64,000 nucleotides of DNA from Actinomycetota bacterium (GCA_018830645.1 JAHJSA010000023.1:160120-224119), one strand, 5' to 3'. Numbered from the stretch's first letter, positions 38,787 through 47,353 are shown. A program made the numbers and translations. Notes: a model not told the origin generated them from the sequence alone.

Positions 38787-41408
38787 TCACCGGCGGCTAC
38801 GGATCACGCCGACCCAGCTTTCCAGCGCCTCGATGTCGGTTTTGAGTTCCGCCGGCTCGGGCACCGGCGCGCGCGCCGCTGGGGCCTGATCGTGTCCGGG
38901 CAGCCACTTCGAGCATTTCGTCATCGCTGCATCGAGCGTTCCGCAGTCATGCGCCGTGATGTCGGCGACAATGCCAACGTGCTGTGTGTGAACGCCAGGC
39001 CGGAACCGTTCGACAATGCCGCCCAGAAGAACTTCCTCAAGGGCACGTTCCCACGCTTCGCGCAGCAAGCCGTAGAGGTATGTGGCTTCCTTCTCATAGG
39101 CGGCCTGATGCCCATCGCGAAAGAGTTTGTCCGCGGCCTGCCCTTCGTTCTTCAGGTATCCGATCTTCTTCTTGATGGGCATCGCGACCCACGGCAGCTC
39201 CTCCGCACAGACGCCGGCGCCCTTCGAAAGCTGACGAACGTGCTGGTCAAGCTGCTCAACGCCCTGCTCCTCAGCGAACTGCTTGAGCAGCAGGAGGAAG
39301 ACAATGTCGTGCGTGAATACAGCAACCTGCCGGGTTTTGGCTTCCTGCACCAGTCGCCGCGCCACGCCCTCGCGCCATCTGTAGTCAAGCGATGACACAG
39401 GATCGTCGAACACGATGCCGGATGGGTCATCGGCGGTACCGAGCTCCGCAAAGAATGCTGCGATGGATAGGCAGCGCTGCTCGCCTTCACTCACCACCCT
39501 CGGCAATTCAACCCCAGGTGCACGGGTGAGGATGAGTTTGTGATAGAGGACGCCCTCTGCTCCCCCGGCTTCCTTGATCTCGGCCTCGACGTGGCGGAAG
39601 CCGAGCGTTGTCAGCTCGTCGTTGAAGCTCTGCTTGAGCTTCTGCGTAACGGCGGACTTCGTCACAACCGTGCTCTTCTGCGTTATGGCGTTGGTTGTCG
39701 TGTCGTTGACGCATAGCTCGTAGGCCGCGATTCTCTTCTTGCGTTCGATTTCGTTCAGAACAAGCGGCTCATGCTGGGCAAGCAGTTCCCGAGCACGCAG
39801 CTCTTGCGCCTCGGCTGTCAGGCGTTCGAGTGTCTGATCAGCAGAGCTGTTGCGCAGCGTTTCAACGCGAGCCTCGATCAGCTCGGCAAGCGCATCGGCC
39901 TGGTGGGCAACGGACACGAGGTCCGGACAATCGGCGGCGAGATCATCGTCAGCGGCTAGGGCGAGAACGACGGCCTTGCGGCGGTTCTCGTTCGTGACCA
40001 GCGCGGCGTCTATCGAGTCCGCGACCGCCTCATGCTCGATATGGATTTCCTTGAGCGTCTCGGCTATGGCTTCAGTCGTCGTCTTGAGTCCGACGAAGAG
40101 TGTCCGCAGCCGGGAGAAGGTCTCCCTGACCTGCCGGAGTTCGCGCTCCGTCATCGAAACCACGAACGCCTCGAACTGCCGAAGTCTACGGCTGGCTGCG
40201 CGATCGAGGTCCTGCTGGCACAGCACGCAGTGCGAGCCACCCTCCACGACCGGAAACCCCTGGCCGGGATAAGCCTGGCCCTCCGAGAATTGGCGGGCGG
40301 CCTCCCAAAGCGCCGCCCACGGTTCGGAACCGGTTCCGGGCAACATCCCGGGCGGGAACGTTGCATCGCGAAGCCTTCTGCCTTCTTCGCTCTTGCGGCG
40401 CACCTCGGTACGCGCATCGAACACAGCGGCGACAGTCGCCGCCGAAAGCTCGGCCTCCGCCTCCGTGAGATGCCGAGCGAGCGCCTTGACGCGTCCGGCG
40501 CGAAGGGTCAGCTGCCGGATCAGTTTCTCGGGATCATTGGCCTGCAAATCAAGTAGCGACTTCTCCAGCAAGGCAAGCCGGGCTTCCTCATCCCGGGACA
40601 GGCGTGTGAGCGTCTGGACTGATTCGGGCTTCGTGAGTGAGTTGATGTTCGCCAGGAGTCTTGCCGCTGCAGTGTTTCCCGGGATTTGCGCCTGCAAGGA
40701 GGCTAGGGCGTTCGAGGCCAGCGCCCGCTGTTCACCTTCGAGCGTCGCGCGAACGGCCTTGCACGCCCTGACGAGCTTGTCGAAGAGGTCAAGCCCGAAA
40801 GGCCGGAAGGCGACGTCCGTCTTCTCGGTAAGGTAAACGGATGCGCACTGCGTGTCGAAGACGCTCACGCGGGATATGAATTCGTCCTCGCCGTTCCCGG
40901 CCCATTCCCGCGGTTGCAGTTCTGTCCCGACCTTGTACTTGATTGACACCACGGGCGAGAGCGGCGTTGCGCCGGACACGACGTTCCCCAGGATTCGCTC
41001 CTGACCTCGAGCGCGGCATGCGCTCTTGAGGATTCGGATGTACCCGGTCTTTCCGGCGGCATTGTCTCCGTAGACTACGGTGAGGTTCGGTGCGAACTTG
41101 AGAGTCTGGTCTTCCGCGAGCGCGTTCACTCCGCGATGATGAAAGATGGAGACGAGCGAGACGGGCGGCCTGCCGTCTGTCTTCTCCGGCACATGCTCCC
41201 TAGTAAGCGGAGCGATGTCCTGTTGTTCAGCGAGTCCGTGCGCGCACTTGCAGATGTCGGTCAGCGCGCGGATGTCGTCATCAGAGAGGTCGCCGTTCAG
41301 TACGAGGCGGCGAAGGGCATCTCGCTGCCAGGCCGGGCGGTCTTGGGACCATCGATGGAGTTCTTCGAGAACACTCATCTGCGCATCACAGAGCCAACCG
41401 CGATCCAA
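38787..41408 (-). CDS. RloC/PrrC-like ATPase with zinc hook and candidate anticodon-nuclease domain
   Basis: The 873-aa protein (a second Met at residue 11 is an alternative start) has Walker A GDNAAGKT near residue 114, long coiled coil with CVLC (Cys394/Cys397) as a zinc hook, signature SEGEQRCL near residue 640, Walker B IVFDDPVSSLD and a switch His in FTHD. Past the ATPase the C-terminus holds Arg783-x3-Glu787 (in LREAWE) and His820, spacing like the Arg-Glu-His triad of PrrC/RloC anticodon nucleases. It would therefore detect DNA damage and cut tRNA. The gene lies 120 bp upstream of the PLD-helicase operon on the same strand. Confidence 0.75.
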   Translation of the reverse strand: MDRGWLCDAQMSVLEELHRWSQDRPAWQRDALRRLVLNGDLSDDDIRALTDICKCAHGLAEQQDIAPLTREHVPEKTDGRPPVSLVSIFHHRGVNALAEDQTLKFAPNLTVVYGDNAAGKTGYIRILKSACRARGQERILGNVVSGATPLSPVVSIKYKVGTELQPREWAGNGEDEFISRVSVFDTQCASVYLTEKTDVAFRPFGLDLFDKLVRACKAVRATLEGEQRALASNALASLQAQIPGNTAAARLLANINSLTKPESVQTLTRLSRDEEARLALLEKSLLDLQANDPEKLIRQLTLRAGRVKALARHLTEAEAELSAATVAAVFDARTEVRRKSEEGRRLRDATFPPGMLPGTGSEPWAALWEAARQFSEGQAYPGQGFPVVEGGSHCVLCQQDLDRAASRRLRQFEAFVVSMTERELRQVRETFSRLRTLFVGLKTTTEAIAETLKEIHIEHEAVADSIDAALVTNENRRKAVVLALAADDDLAADCPDLVSVAHQADALAELIEARVETLRNSSADQTLERLTAEAQELRARELLAQHEPLVLNEIERKKRIAAYELCVNDTTTNAITQKSTVVTKSAVTQKLKQSFNDELTTLGFRHVEAEIKEAGGAEGVLYHKLILTRAPGVELPRVVSEGEQRCLSIAAFFAELGTADDPSGIVFDDPVSSLDYRWREGVARRLVQEAKTRQVAVFTHDIVFLLLLKQFAEEQGVEQLDQHVRQLSKGAGVCAEELPWVAMPIKKKIGYLKNEGQAADKLFRDGHQAAYEKEATYLYGLLREAWERALEEVLLGGIVERFRPGVHTQHVGIVADITAHDCGTLDAAMTKCSKWLPGHDQAPAARAPVPEPAELKTDIEALESWVGVIRSRR

Positions 41409-41497
41409 ACTGCCGGGAAAGCGGCATGGTTTGTATGAGATCGACCGCGAACGGGACGATTCGGCTTGATCTCATTGATAAGGGCTGCGTTCATCAT

Positions 41498-42484
41498 CTA
41501 GCACTCTGATTTCAAGTACTGGGTCCCATATGATGCGAATCCAGTGTAGTCGGGGTAGATGGTTCTGTGCTGGTATCCGAACAGTTGCTGCAGGCGGGTC
41601 CGAATCTCGGGAACCGCGGCAGCCTCGATGCGGACGGTATACGCAGCATTGGTCGCGGGCCTCCCTGCGCCGTCATGCATCTTGTGCACACGAAGTCCGA
41701 GTGAGATCGCCTGCCGCACGTCGTCGGCCCTCCAGCGAGCAGCTGACGCTGTCGTCGATCGGGGCCAGACTGTCGAGCCGCCGGTGACCGGTGCTCCACT
41801 GAACAGGAAGCCCCCGTTCTGCGCAGCAAGGCGCGGATGGAAGTGCGGCGGCCGCCAAGCCCAGACGCGAGATGTCCACTTGCTGTACGCGCGCTTAGCC
41901 TCAGCGGGCGCGGCATGGGAGGGAGGCGATGGCCACGGTTGGGTCATTGCATCCTCCCAATCCTGGTAGTCCGGGTTGTCGTTGATCAGCCGATCGGTCA
42001 CGTCAAAGGCGAAGAACCGCGCATCCGTTTCCGCTCGCGGCGTACCATTGTCATACTTCTGCTCAACAGCGAACCAGAGCCCAATCCACGGATTGAAAGT
42101 GACATCTAGCAGGCGCGTTGGAATCCCGTAGTGCTGAAGCACAGCCAGCTGCCCCAACACGGATAGTCGTCCGTACTCTGCCATGTGGAGGCCCCAAGAG
42201 CGAATGTCCCTGAGAATACGGACCTCCGTCTCGTAGAGAGCGCGCTCTGTCGGAGGTGTTCGGGACGTCCAAGCAAGCTGCCTGTAAAGGGAGTTCCACA
42301 GTGGCCATTCCGCGTTCGTTTGACCACGCCAAACGAAGATACGGCCCTTGTCGGCCCACCTGTCGAAGACCCCATGAACGAACTCCTCGACCTTGCTCCA
42401 GTCGGACGCAATCTCTTCCCAAGGCTGCCAGAAGTCCTTGACCTTCAAGCCCCCTCCTCGCAGCTGCCGGGCATACCCCAACAT
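41498..42484 (-). CDS. FRG-domain protein
   Basis: The 328-aa protein carries the FRG signature: FVWRGQTNAEWPLWNSLYRQ near residue 50 and LQHYGIPTRLLDVTFNPW near 116, which contain the Phe-Arg-Gly-like and His-Tyr-Gly motifs. FRG proteins occur as effectors of abortive-infection and antiphage islands, but no single catalytic activity is certain. The C-terminal part (residues 180..328) has no identified fold. It precedes the RloC-like gene by about 90 bp and ends the defence block. Confidence 0.82.
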   Translation of the reverse strand: MLGYARQLRGGGLKVKDFWQPWEEIASDWSKVEEFVHGVFDRWADKGRIFVWRGQTNAEWPLWNSLYRQLAWTSRTPPTERALYETEVRILRDIRSWGLHMAEYGRLSVLGQLAVLQHYGIPTRLLDVTFNPWIGLWFAVEQKYDNGTPRAETDARFFAFDVTDRLINDNPDYQDWEDAMTQPWPSPPSHAAPAEAKRAYSKWTSRVWAWRPPHFHPRLAAQNGGFLFSGAPVTGGSTVWPRSTTASAARWRADDVRQAISLGLRVHKMHDGAGRPATNAAYTVRIEAAAVPEIRTRLQQLFGYQHRTIYPDYTGFASYGTQYLKSEC

Positions 42485-42787
42485 CGTCTAGCGGTCTGCC
42501 CAACGCCACAGCAGACAGCCGTTTGACCAAATAACAGTATCAGGCCGACGGAACAGAAGGGACGCCGTGGGCCGGGCGGGCCGCGGACTGCCAGCTCGAT
42601 GAGAACCACAGGGCACGAAAGGCAGGTCCGGGATAGGTCGCCATGCCCGGGGCGCCGTGAGCTGTCACGCCGGGCGGGCGTTCAGTGAAGCCGCCACGGA
42701 CACACGGTCGCAGCCAAGAAACCGCCGAGTCGTAGACGGGTGTCTCCGCCTGACCGCGGCACCCTCCGCGCTCCCCCACCCCCCCGC
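42485..42787. other. Gap without a recognised gene
   Basis: About 300 bp between the FRG gene and the small membrane protein. All open frames are compositional; I see no promoter, repeat or family fragment. Confidence 0.5.
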
Positions 42788-43081
42788 TCACACCCACCGC
42801 CACGCCAACCAGACGATCACCACGTTGAACACCATGCTCACTACGATCAGGAAGCTGTCGTAGGCCGAGGGGTAGGGCAGTCCCACCGCGTTGAAGGCCA
42901 CCAGGAGCACGGCGACGACGATGGTCGCCCAGCGGATTGCGGGATACGGCACGACCAGCGACAAGACGACCATGAGGATCGGAATCAGCATGATCACTGC
43001 TATCAAAAAGTACAGCCCCTGACCCGCCGGCTTGCCCGAGATCTCTCCCGTCACGAAGTCCCCGGAGAAGATGCGCAGCAC
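42788..43081 (-). CDS. Small membrane protein (three helices)
   Basis: The 97-aa protein uses a GTG at 43081, 5 bp after the stop of the oxidoreductase gene. After a soluble start RIFSGDFVTGEISG, three hydrophobic stretches follow (LYFLIAVIMLIPILMVVL, ATIVVAVLLVAFNAV, and a C-terminal one ending VVIVWLAWRWV). The pattern resembles small uncharacterised membrane proteins (DUF6326-like) that often follow zinc-type quinone reductase genes; the family call is tentative. Role unknown, possibly maintaining the membrane for the adjacent enzyme. Confidence 0.6.
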   Translation of the reverse strand: MLRIFSGDFVTGEISGKPAGQGLYFLIAVIMLIPILMVVLSLVVPYPAIRWATIVVAVLLVAFNAVGLPYPSAYDSFLIVVSMVFNVVIVWLAWRWV

Positions 43082-43086
43082 GTCCC

Positions 43087-44043
43087 TCAGGCCACGTTGA
43101 TGACGATCTTGCCCCGGGCGTGACCCTCTCCCAGATAGCGGAAGGCCTCGGGGGTCTCGCTCAGCGGGTAGGTCCTGTCGATGACGGGCGTGATCGTGCC
43201 CGCTTCGAGGAGTTCCTTCAAGACCATCAGGTCCTCCTGCTTCGGCGCCGACATCACCGGGCGTCCCTGCCGACGCACGAACAGCGACGACACGAACGCC
43301 TTGAGGACGTAGCCCAGGCCGGCATGGCCGCTGTTGGGTAGGTGCGTCCCCTGGGGAGTGAGCGCGCGCCGGCAGTCGGAGAGCGAGTGGTTCGCCACGT
43401 TGTCGAGGATCACGTCGTAGCGCGGGCCACCCTGCGTGAAGTCCTCCTGGGTGTAGTCGATGACGTGATCGGCGCCGAGGGAGCGGACCATGTCCACGTT
43501 CCTCGTGCTGCACACGCCGGTGACCTCCGCCCCGAAGGCCTTGGCGATCTGCACGGCGAACGTCCCCACGCCTCCCGAGGCGCCGTTGATCAAGACCTTC
43601 TGCCCCGGCTTGACACGCCCGTGGTCGCGGAGGGCCTGGAGGGCGGCCAGTGCCGAGACTGGCACGGCCGCGGCCTGCTCGAAGGTGATGGTGGCAGGCT
43701 TCGGCACGAACTTGTCCTCCGCGGCGCACGCGTACTCGGCGCAGGCTCCGCCGGGCTCGCCGAACACCTCGTCGTCGGGCTGGAAGCGGGTCACGTTCCT
43801 GCCGACCGCCTCGACGTAGCCGGCCGCGTCGAGTCCCACGACGTAGTCCTTCTTGGGCTTGGGGAACCCGACGAACAGCCGCACGAGGAAGGGCGAGCCG
43901 CGCATGCCGAAGTAGTCACCCGAGTGGATGGCGGCCGAGTGGACGCGCACCAGCACGTCGTCGTCCCCGACCGCCGGCCGGTCGATGTCTTTGACTTCGA
44001 GCACGTCCGCCGAGCCGTACGCGGTTTGGACGATGGCCTTCAT
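43087..44043 (-). CDS. Medium-chain dehydrogenase/reductase (quinone oxidoreductase-like)
   Basis: With the ATG at 44043 the protein is 318 aa and begins MKAIVQTAYG, the canonical MDR start; an ATG at 44082 would add 13 residues. GroES-like domain features include IHSGDYFGMRG and GLDAAGYVEAVG; the Rossmann part has INGASGGVGTFAVQIAK near residue 137, a nucleotide-binding GGVG loop, then VCSTRN. It reduces quinones or unsaturated carbonyls with NAD(P)H. Typical zinc ligands of alcohol dehydrogenases are not apparent, so a zinc-independent reductase is likely. A small membrane protein follows. Confidence 0.85.
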   Translation of the reverse strand: MKAIVQTAYGSADVLEVKDIDRPAVGDDDVLVRVHSAAIHSGDYFGMRGSPFLVRLFVGFPKPKKDYVVGLDAAGYVEAVGRNVTRFQPDDEVFGEPGGACAEYACAAEDKFVPKPATITFEQAAAVPVSALAALQALRDHGRVKPGQKVLINGASGGVGTFAVQIAKAFGAEVTGVCSTRNVDMVRSLGADHVIDYTQEDFTQGGPRYDVILDNVANHSLSDCRRALTPQGTHLPNSGHAGLGYVLKAFVSSLFVRRQGRPVMSAPKQEDLMVLKELLEAGTITPVIDRTYPLSETPEAFRYLGEGHARGKIVINVA

Positions 44044-44106
44044 GGTGTTCCCGACTGCGCTCTTCCCCTCAGAACTCATCACGAGCTGATTCGTGCGCGA
44101 AAGCTG

Positions 44107-44460
44107 CTAGCTCTCGGCCTGGTAGGCTCCGAGCAGCTGGACACATTCCTCCCGGAGCACTGCCACGTCGTGCCCGGCGATCAGCCAGACAACGGCATCG
44201 TCGACAATCGAGTAGCCGTGGGTGAGCTGATTCCGGAAGTCGACGATGCGGCGACTTTGGGTGATACCTGCGAAGACCTGCGGCGCCAGTCGCCCGAGCG
44301 CAGCCATCGCCTCGCCGACGATGATGAATTCCCGCTCCACCGAGGAGCGCACGAGCCTGTTGGAGCGGTACCCCGCGAGATCGAGGCCCGTCAGCGCGGC
44401 TTCGATGGCCTCGCAGGCCTCGATGATGTCGTTCAGATAGGCCCGTACGTCACGCTGCAT
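44107..44460 (-). CDS. hepT: HepT-like toxin/RNase of a HEPN-MNT module
   Basis: The 117-aa HEPN-family protein starts MQRDVRAYLNDIIEACEAIE and carries the RN-x4-H motif as RNQLTHGYS near residue 75, the RNase site of HepT/DUF86. It pairs with the nucleotidyltransferase antitoxin MntA, which AMPylates HepT near its active-site Tyr. Here the Tyr is in THGYS. The genes overlap by 11 bp with MntA first, the usual order. It appears complete. Confidence 0.9.
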   Translation of the reverse strand: MQRDVRAYLNDIIEACEAIEAALTGLDLAGYRSNRLVRSSVEREFIIVGEAMAALGRLAPQVFAGITQSRRIVDFRNQLTHGYSIVDDAVVWLIAGHDVAVLREECVQLLGAYQAES

Positions 44461-44755
44461 AGAGGAGCTGCTTCTCGCGGTCGATTGCTCGAGCGATGTA
44501 GGGGTTCTTGACGGCGCCAACCATGACCAGGTCGACCTTGCCCAGTAGGGAGCGAAGCTCATCGAGAAGCCCGAAGTAGGCGTCCACCAAGGCATAGGAC
44601 TCCAGCGGTTCGAACTCGACGAGGAGGTCGACATCGCTGCTACCATCGACGAAGTCATCCCGCAGGGCGGAGCCGAAGGCTTCGAGGCGCAACACAGCGT
44701 GCCGCGCGCAGGCTGCGGCGATTGCCTCTCGCTCACTCTTTAGTAGTCCGTACAC
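44450..44755 (-). CDS. mntA: MntA-like nucleotidyltransferase antitoxin
   Basis: The 101-aa protein uses the GTG at 44755 with GAGGAGG upstream. It has the minimal nucleotidyltransferase motif GSALRDDF...SSDVDLLVEF (the GS-x10-DxD pattern) around residues 28..45, with an additional acidic Asp in KVDLVM near 75. Its partner HepT overlaps its end. Such MntA proteins inactivate HepT by attaching AMP. The upstream longer frame has no family content and was not used. Confidence 0.88.
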   Translation of the reverse strand: MYGLLKSEREAIAAACARHAVLRLEAFGSALRDDFVDGSSDVDLLVEFEPLESYALVDAYFGLLDELRSLLGKVDLVMVGAVKNPYIARAIDREKQLLYAA

Positions 44756-44895
44756 AGGGGCCTCCTCATGCCTATCGTAGCGCCGACAGGTCGGTTGCGC
44801 CACAACGAAGGCCCGGACGCAGCGGGGCAGGAGGTCTCTTCCCCGCGTCGCTCGACGCACCGCCCACTATCCTGCCTCCCGCGCCCCGTAGTACG

Positions 44896-45642
44896 ATGAC
44901 CCGTCACGACATGGCTCAAGCCGGGCAGACGGGGGGACACGATGCGCGCAGCTGGGAGGAGACGCTCGAACTTGCCGGGTCGAGGAGGGACCGGGTCTCC
45001 ACGCACGTCGTCGACATCACCGACCGCGCCGCCGTCGCAGCCCTTCCCGAAGCGGCCCTCGCGGCCCACGGCCAGGTGGACGGTCTGATCAACTGCGCCG
45101 GCATCATCCAGCCGTTCGTGCGCTTCAACGACCTGGAATACGAGGCCATCGAGCGCATCACCAAGGTGAACTACTGGGGCCCGATCCACACGGTCAAGGC
45201 GTTCTTGCCGCTGCTGCTCGAGCGCCCCGAGGCGCACATCGTGAACATCTCGAGCATGGGCGGGTTCGTGCCGGTGCCGGGGCAGACCATGTACGGCACC
45301 ACCAAAGCCGCGGTGATGCTGTTCACCCAGGGTCTTCACTCGGAGCTCGTCGACACCAACGTCGGCGTGACGCTCGTCTTCCCGGGCGCGATCCACACCA
45401 ACATCTCGAAGAACTCCGGCGTGGGCAATCCGGACGGCGTCGAACGGGACGCGAGCACCTCCAAGATCAAGATGACCGAACCGGATGCGGCGGCGCGGAT
45501 GATCCTGGACGGCATGGAGAAGAACGCCTACCGCGTGATGGTGGGCTCCGACGCCAAGATGATGGACCGCATCTCCCGTCTGGCGCCCCTCAGGGCGGCC
45601 ATGCTCATCCAGAAGCAGATGAAGGAGTTGCTGGCCACCTAG
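44896..45642 (+). CDS. N-terminally truncated short-chain dehydrogenase/reductase
   Basis: The 248-aa frame is a classical SDR from the second strand on: HVVDITDRAAV (NAD-binding Asp), INCAGIIQPF (NAG-type motif), MYGTTKAAV (Tyr-x3-Lys catalytic site near residue 135) and Ser in VNISSMGG. The expected N-terminal TGxxxGIG cofactor loop of about 35 residues is missing; the first 35 residues (MTRHDMAQAG...) do not match it, and the upstream DNA lacks it in all frames. So the gene has lost its 5' end and is probably non-functional, though it still reads as an open frame. Confidence 0.7.
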   Translation: MTRHDMAQAGQTGGHDARSWEETLELAGSRRDRVSTHVVDITDRAAVAALPEAALAAHGQVDGLINCAGIIQPFVRFNDLEYEAIERITKVNYWGPIHTVKAFLPLLLERPEAHIVNISSMGGFVPVPGQTMYGTTKAAVMLFTQGLHSELVDTNVGVTLVFPGAIHTNISKNSGVGNPDGVERDASTSKIKMTEPDAAARMILDGMEKNAYRVMVGSDAKMMDRISRLAPLRAAMLIQKQMKELLAT

Positions 45643-45671
45643 CCCACCATCACCTTGGCGCGGATCGAGTC

Positions 45672-46328
45672 TCAGCTGAGCCTGAACGGCGGATAGCTGT
45701 CGGTCACCAGGAGAAACGCATACGCCTGCACCCGGAGCCCCCATCTGATCACCCCGACAACGTAGTCGAAGAGGGCCCGGGGATAGCGGCCGGTGAAGAG
45801 GATGGCGAACCAGGAGATGATGATCGCGAACACGGCGCCCACCACCAGGAGGATGAGCACGACGTAGTGGGGTATGGCCAGGAACCACTTCACCAGGGGC
45901 AGCCAACGGTTGAGGTCTTCCTTGGCGTCGGGGTAGTCGATCTCCAGGTGCACGGCCTGCTCGTCCTCGGTGGAGAGGTAGGTGTCGGTGAGCAGGGTCG
46001 CGTAGGCGCCAACCCGGTTTTCGAAGCGCGTGAACTCCCGGGCGAAGTCGAACCACCAGCGCGGGTAGCGCTGCCGAAAGAGGATCATGAGCAGCGTCGC
46101 GAAGAACAGGGCGACGGCGATCCCCCCACCGGCATTGGTGGCCCGAGACACGACCTCGCCGGTCTCCCGTAGCACGGTGGCGGTGGAGTCCGAGGTGGCC
46201 GAGAGCACGGCCAGGATGATGGCGATCGGGATGATCAAGATCAGCCGGAAGGCGGTGGTCAACCGACTGAGTTTCTCGGGGTAGTCGATATTAAGGCGGA
46301 GCGCGTACGGTTCGGATGGAGTGGTCAT
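45672..46328 (-). CDS. DUF4389 membrane protein
   Basis: The 218-aa protein has an N-terminal YALRLNIDYPEKLSRLTT and repeats a similar VHLEIDYPDAKEDLNRW in the middle, the twin-motif pattern of DUF4389. Four hydrophobic segments are visible: LILIIPIAIILAVL, GIAVALFFATLLMIL, YVVLILLVVGAVFAIIISW and a C-terminal one. Function is unknown; the family is common in actinobacteria. It is a convergent neighbour of the truncated SDR gene. It appears complete. Confidence 0.87.
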   Translation of the reverse strand: MTTPSEPYALRLNIDYPEKLSRLTTAFRLILIIPIAIILAVLSATSDSTATVLRETGEVVSRATNAGGGIAVALFFATLLMILFRQRYPRWWFDFAREFTRFENRVGAYATLLTDTYLSTEDEQAVHLEIDYPDAKEDLNRWLPLVKWFLAIPHYVVLILLVVGAVFAIIISWFAILFTGRYPRALFDYVVGVIRWGLRVQAYAFLLVTDSYPPFRLS

Positions 46329-46522
46329 GAGAATGCCTCCCTATGCGGACGAAGTGTTCCATATCCTGCTACGCTGAGATGTGCAGCAAGGTTCCCGGCC
46401 TTCCCAAGCATGGAGGAGGAGCCGGCGAGATCCACCGTGCAGGGAGGCGGAATCGTGCCTGGGCGCCCGCGGGGTCTTGGTCCTGGCCGGGTGGCCGGGG
46501 GTGGGGGCGGATCGCTCCGGGG
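46329..46522. other. Gap without a recognised gene
   Basis: About 190 bp between the DUF4389 gene start and hicA stop. Apart from the TCCTGCTACGCTGAG stretch I see no palindrome or family fragment. Confidence 0.4.
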
Positions 46523-46735
46523 TCAGAGATCCTCGGGCTTCAAGCCGCTGTGTTTCGCAATGCGAGCGAGCATCTGGGGACCGATCTCATCGCGATCGTG
46601 GAACGCGAAGACCAGATTCGGCCAACCCGGCCGCGAAAGCACCTTGTGGGATCCCGTCTGCCTCTCAACCCGCCAGCCGATGCGAAGGAGCGCCGAAAGG
46701 ACGAGTTTGGCGCGCGTGGCGGGCCACTTGCTCAC
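46523..46735 (-). CDS. hicA: HicA-type toxin
   Basis: The 70-aa protein matches HicA: LRIGWRVERQTGSHKVLSRP contains the GSH catalytic His, and FAFHDRDEIGPQMLARIAKH the C-terminal helix. HicA degrades mRNA and tmRNA in a ribosome-independent manner. It overlaps hicB by 4 bp. The order here, antitoxin first, is the reverse of the common hicA-hicB order and matches the arrangement found in several actinobacteria. It looks intact. Confidence 0.88.
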   Translation of the reverse strand: MSKWPATRAKLVLSALLRIGWRVERQTGSHKVLSRPGWPNLVFAFHDRDEIGPQMLARIAKHSGLKPEDL

Positions 46736-46944
46736 GCCGCGGCGAAGGTGATCCTCAGAAGCTCATGACCAGCCTCGTCGTGCTCAAGGCGGTCAGCGAC
46801 GACACGCAAGGCAAGGGCCTGAACGTGGGCGATGGCCTCATCTTGGGTCGCACCGTAGGCCAGTACGCCCGGGAGCTCGACCACCTCGGCGATCCAACGC
46901 CCGTCGGTCTCGTGCTCCAGTTCGATTGTGAAGACAACAGGCAT
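46732..46944 (-). CDS. hicB: HicB-type antitoxin
   Basis: The protein is about 70 aa with the ATG at 46944 (a GTG at 46968 is possible). IELEHETDGRWIAEVVELPG and VLAYGATQDEAIAHVQALALRV are the partial RNase-H fold of HicB antitoxins. No extra DNA-binding domain is visible beyond this fold, so autoregulation may rely on another factor. It is encoded upstream of hicA and overlaps its start by 4 bp. Confidence 0.87.
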   Translation of the reverse strand: MPVVFTIELEHETDGRWIAEVVELPGVLAYGATQDEAIAHVQALALRVVADRLEHDEAGHELLRITFAAA

Positions 46945-46978
46945 TTGGACACCCCCAGGGAGCTTCACAGCAAGAATA

Positions 46979-47254
46979 CTACTCTTCAGTATGCACGTGC
47001 GCGGCTACGCTAGGGTCGCCCGCGGCCACTCGCCCCCGAGATGCCCGCAACTCCGCGAACACCTCATCCATGGGGATGGGCTCCACCTTGCCCGAAGCCA
47101 TCTCCTCGTCGCGGCGGACGGCCTCTTCGAGCCACAATCGCTCAACCTCCGCCTCTGAGAGATCATCGAGACTCAGAAGGAGGTCGCGGGCAAGGCTTGC
47201 CCTGGTGGAAGGATCGAGTTCGAGCGCTTGGCGCTTGAGTTCATCGATGGTCAA
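46979..47254 (-). CDS. Addiction-module component antitoxin without a visible toxin
   Basis: The 91-aa protein reads MTIDELKRQALELDPSTRASL, then LEEAVRRDEEMASGKVEPIP and MDEVFAELRASRG, characteristic of the addiction-module component (TIGR02574-like) antitoxins. These normally precede a RelE/ParE toxin gene, but the downstream 30 bp lead to hicB and no RelE ORF is present, so it is an orphan. A tail of 15 residues beyond the family end is present. A truncated relative lies at 32529..32648. Confidence 0.78.
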   Translation of the reverse strand: MTIDELKRQALELDPSTRASLARDLLLSLDDLSEAEVERLWLEEAVRRDEEMASGKVEPIPMDEVFAELRASRGRVAAGDPSVAAHVHTEE

Positions 47255-47353
47255 GGCAACATCACCTCACCGTGAGTGTCGTTGTTGTACCAATCATACG
47301 CTTCGCGAAAGACGTTCGGGAGGGGCTCCCGGGCGAACGGCTGCCGCGGCACA

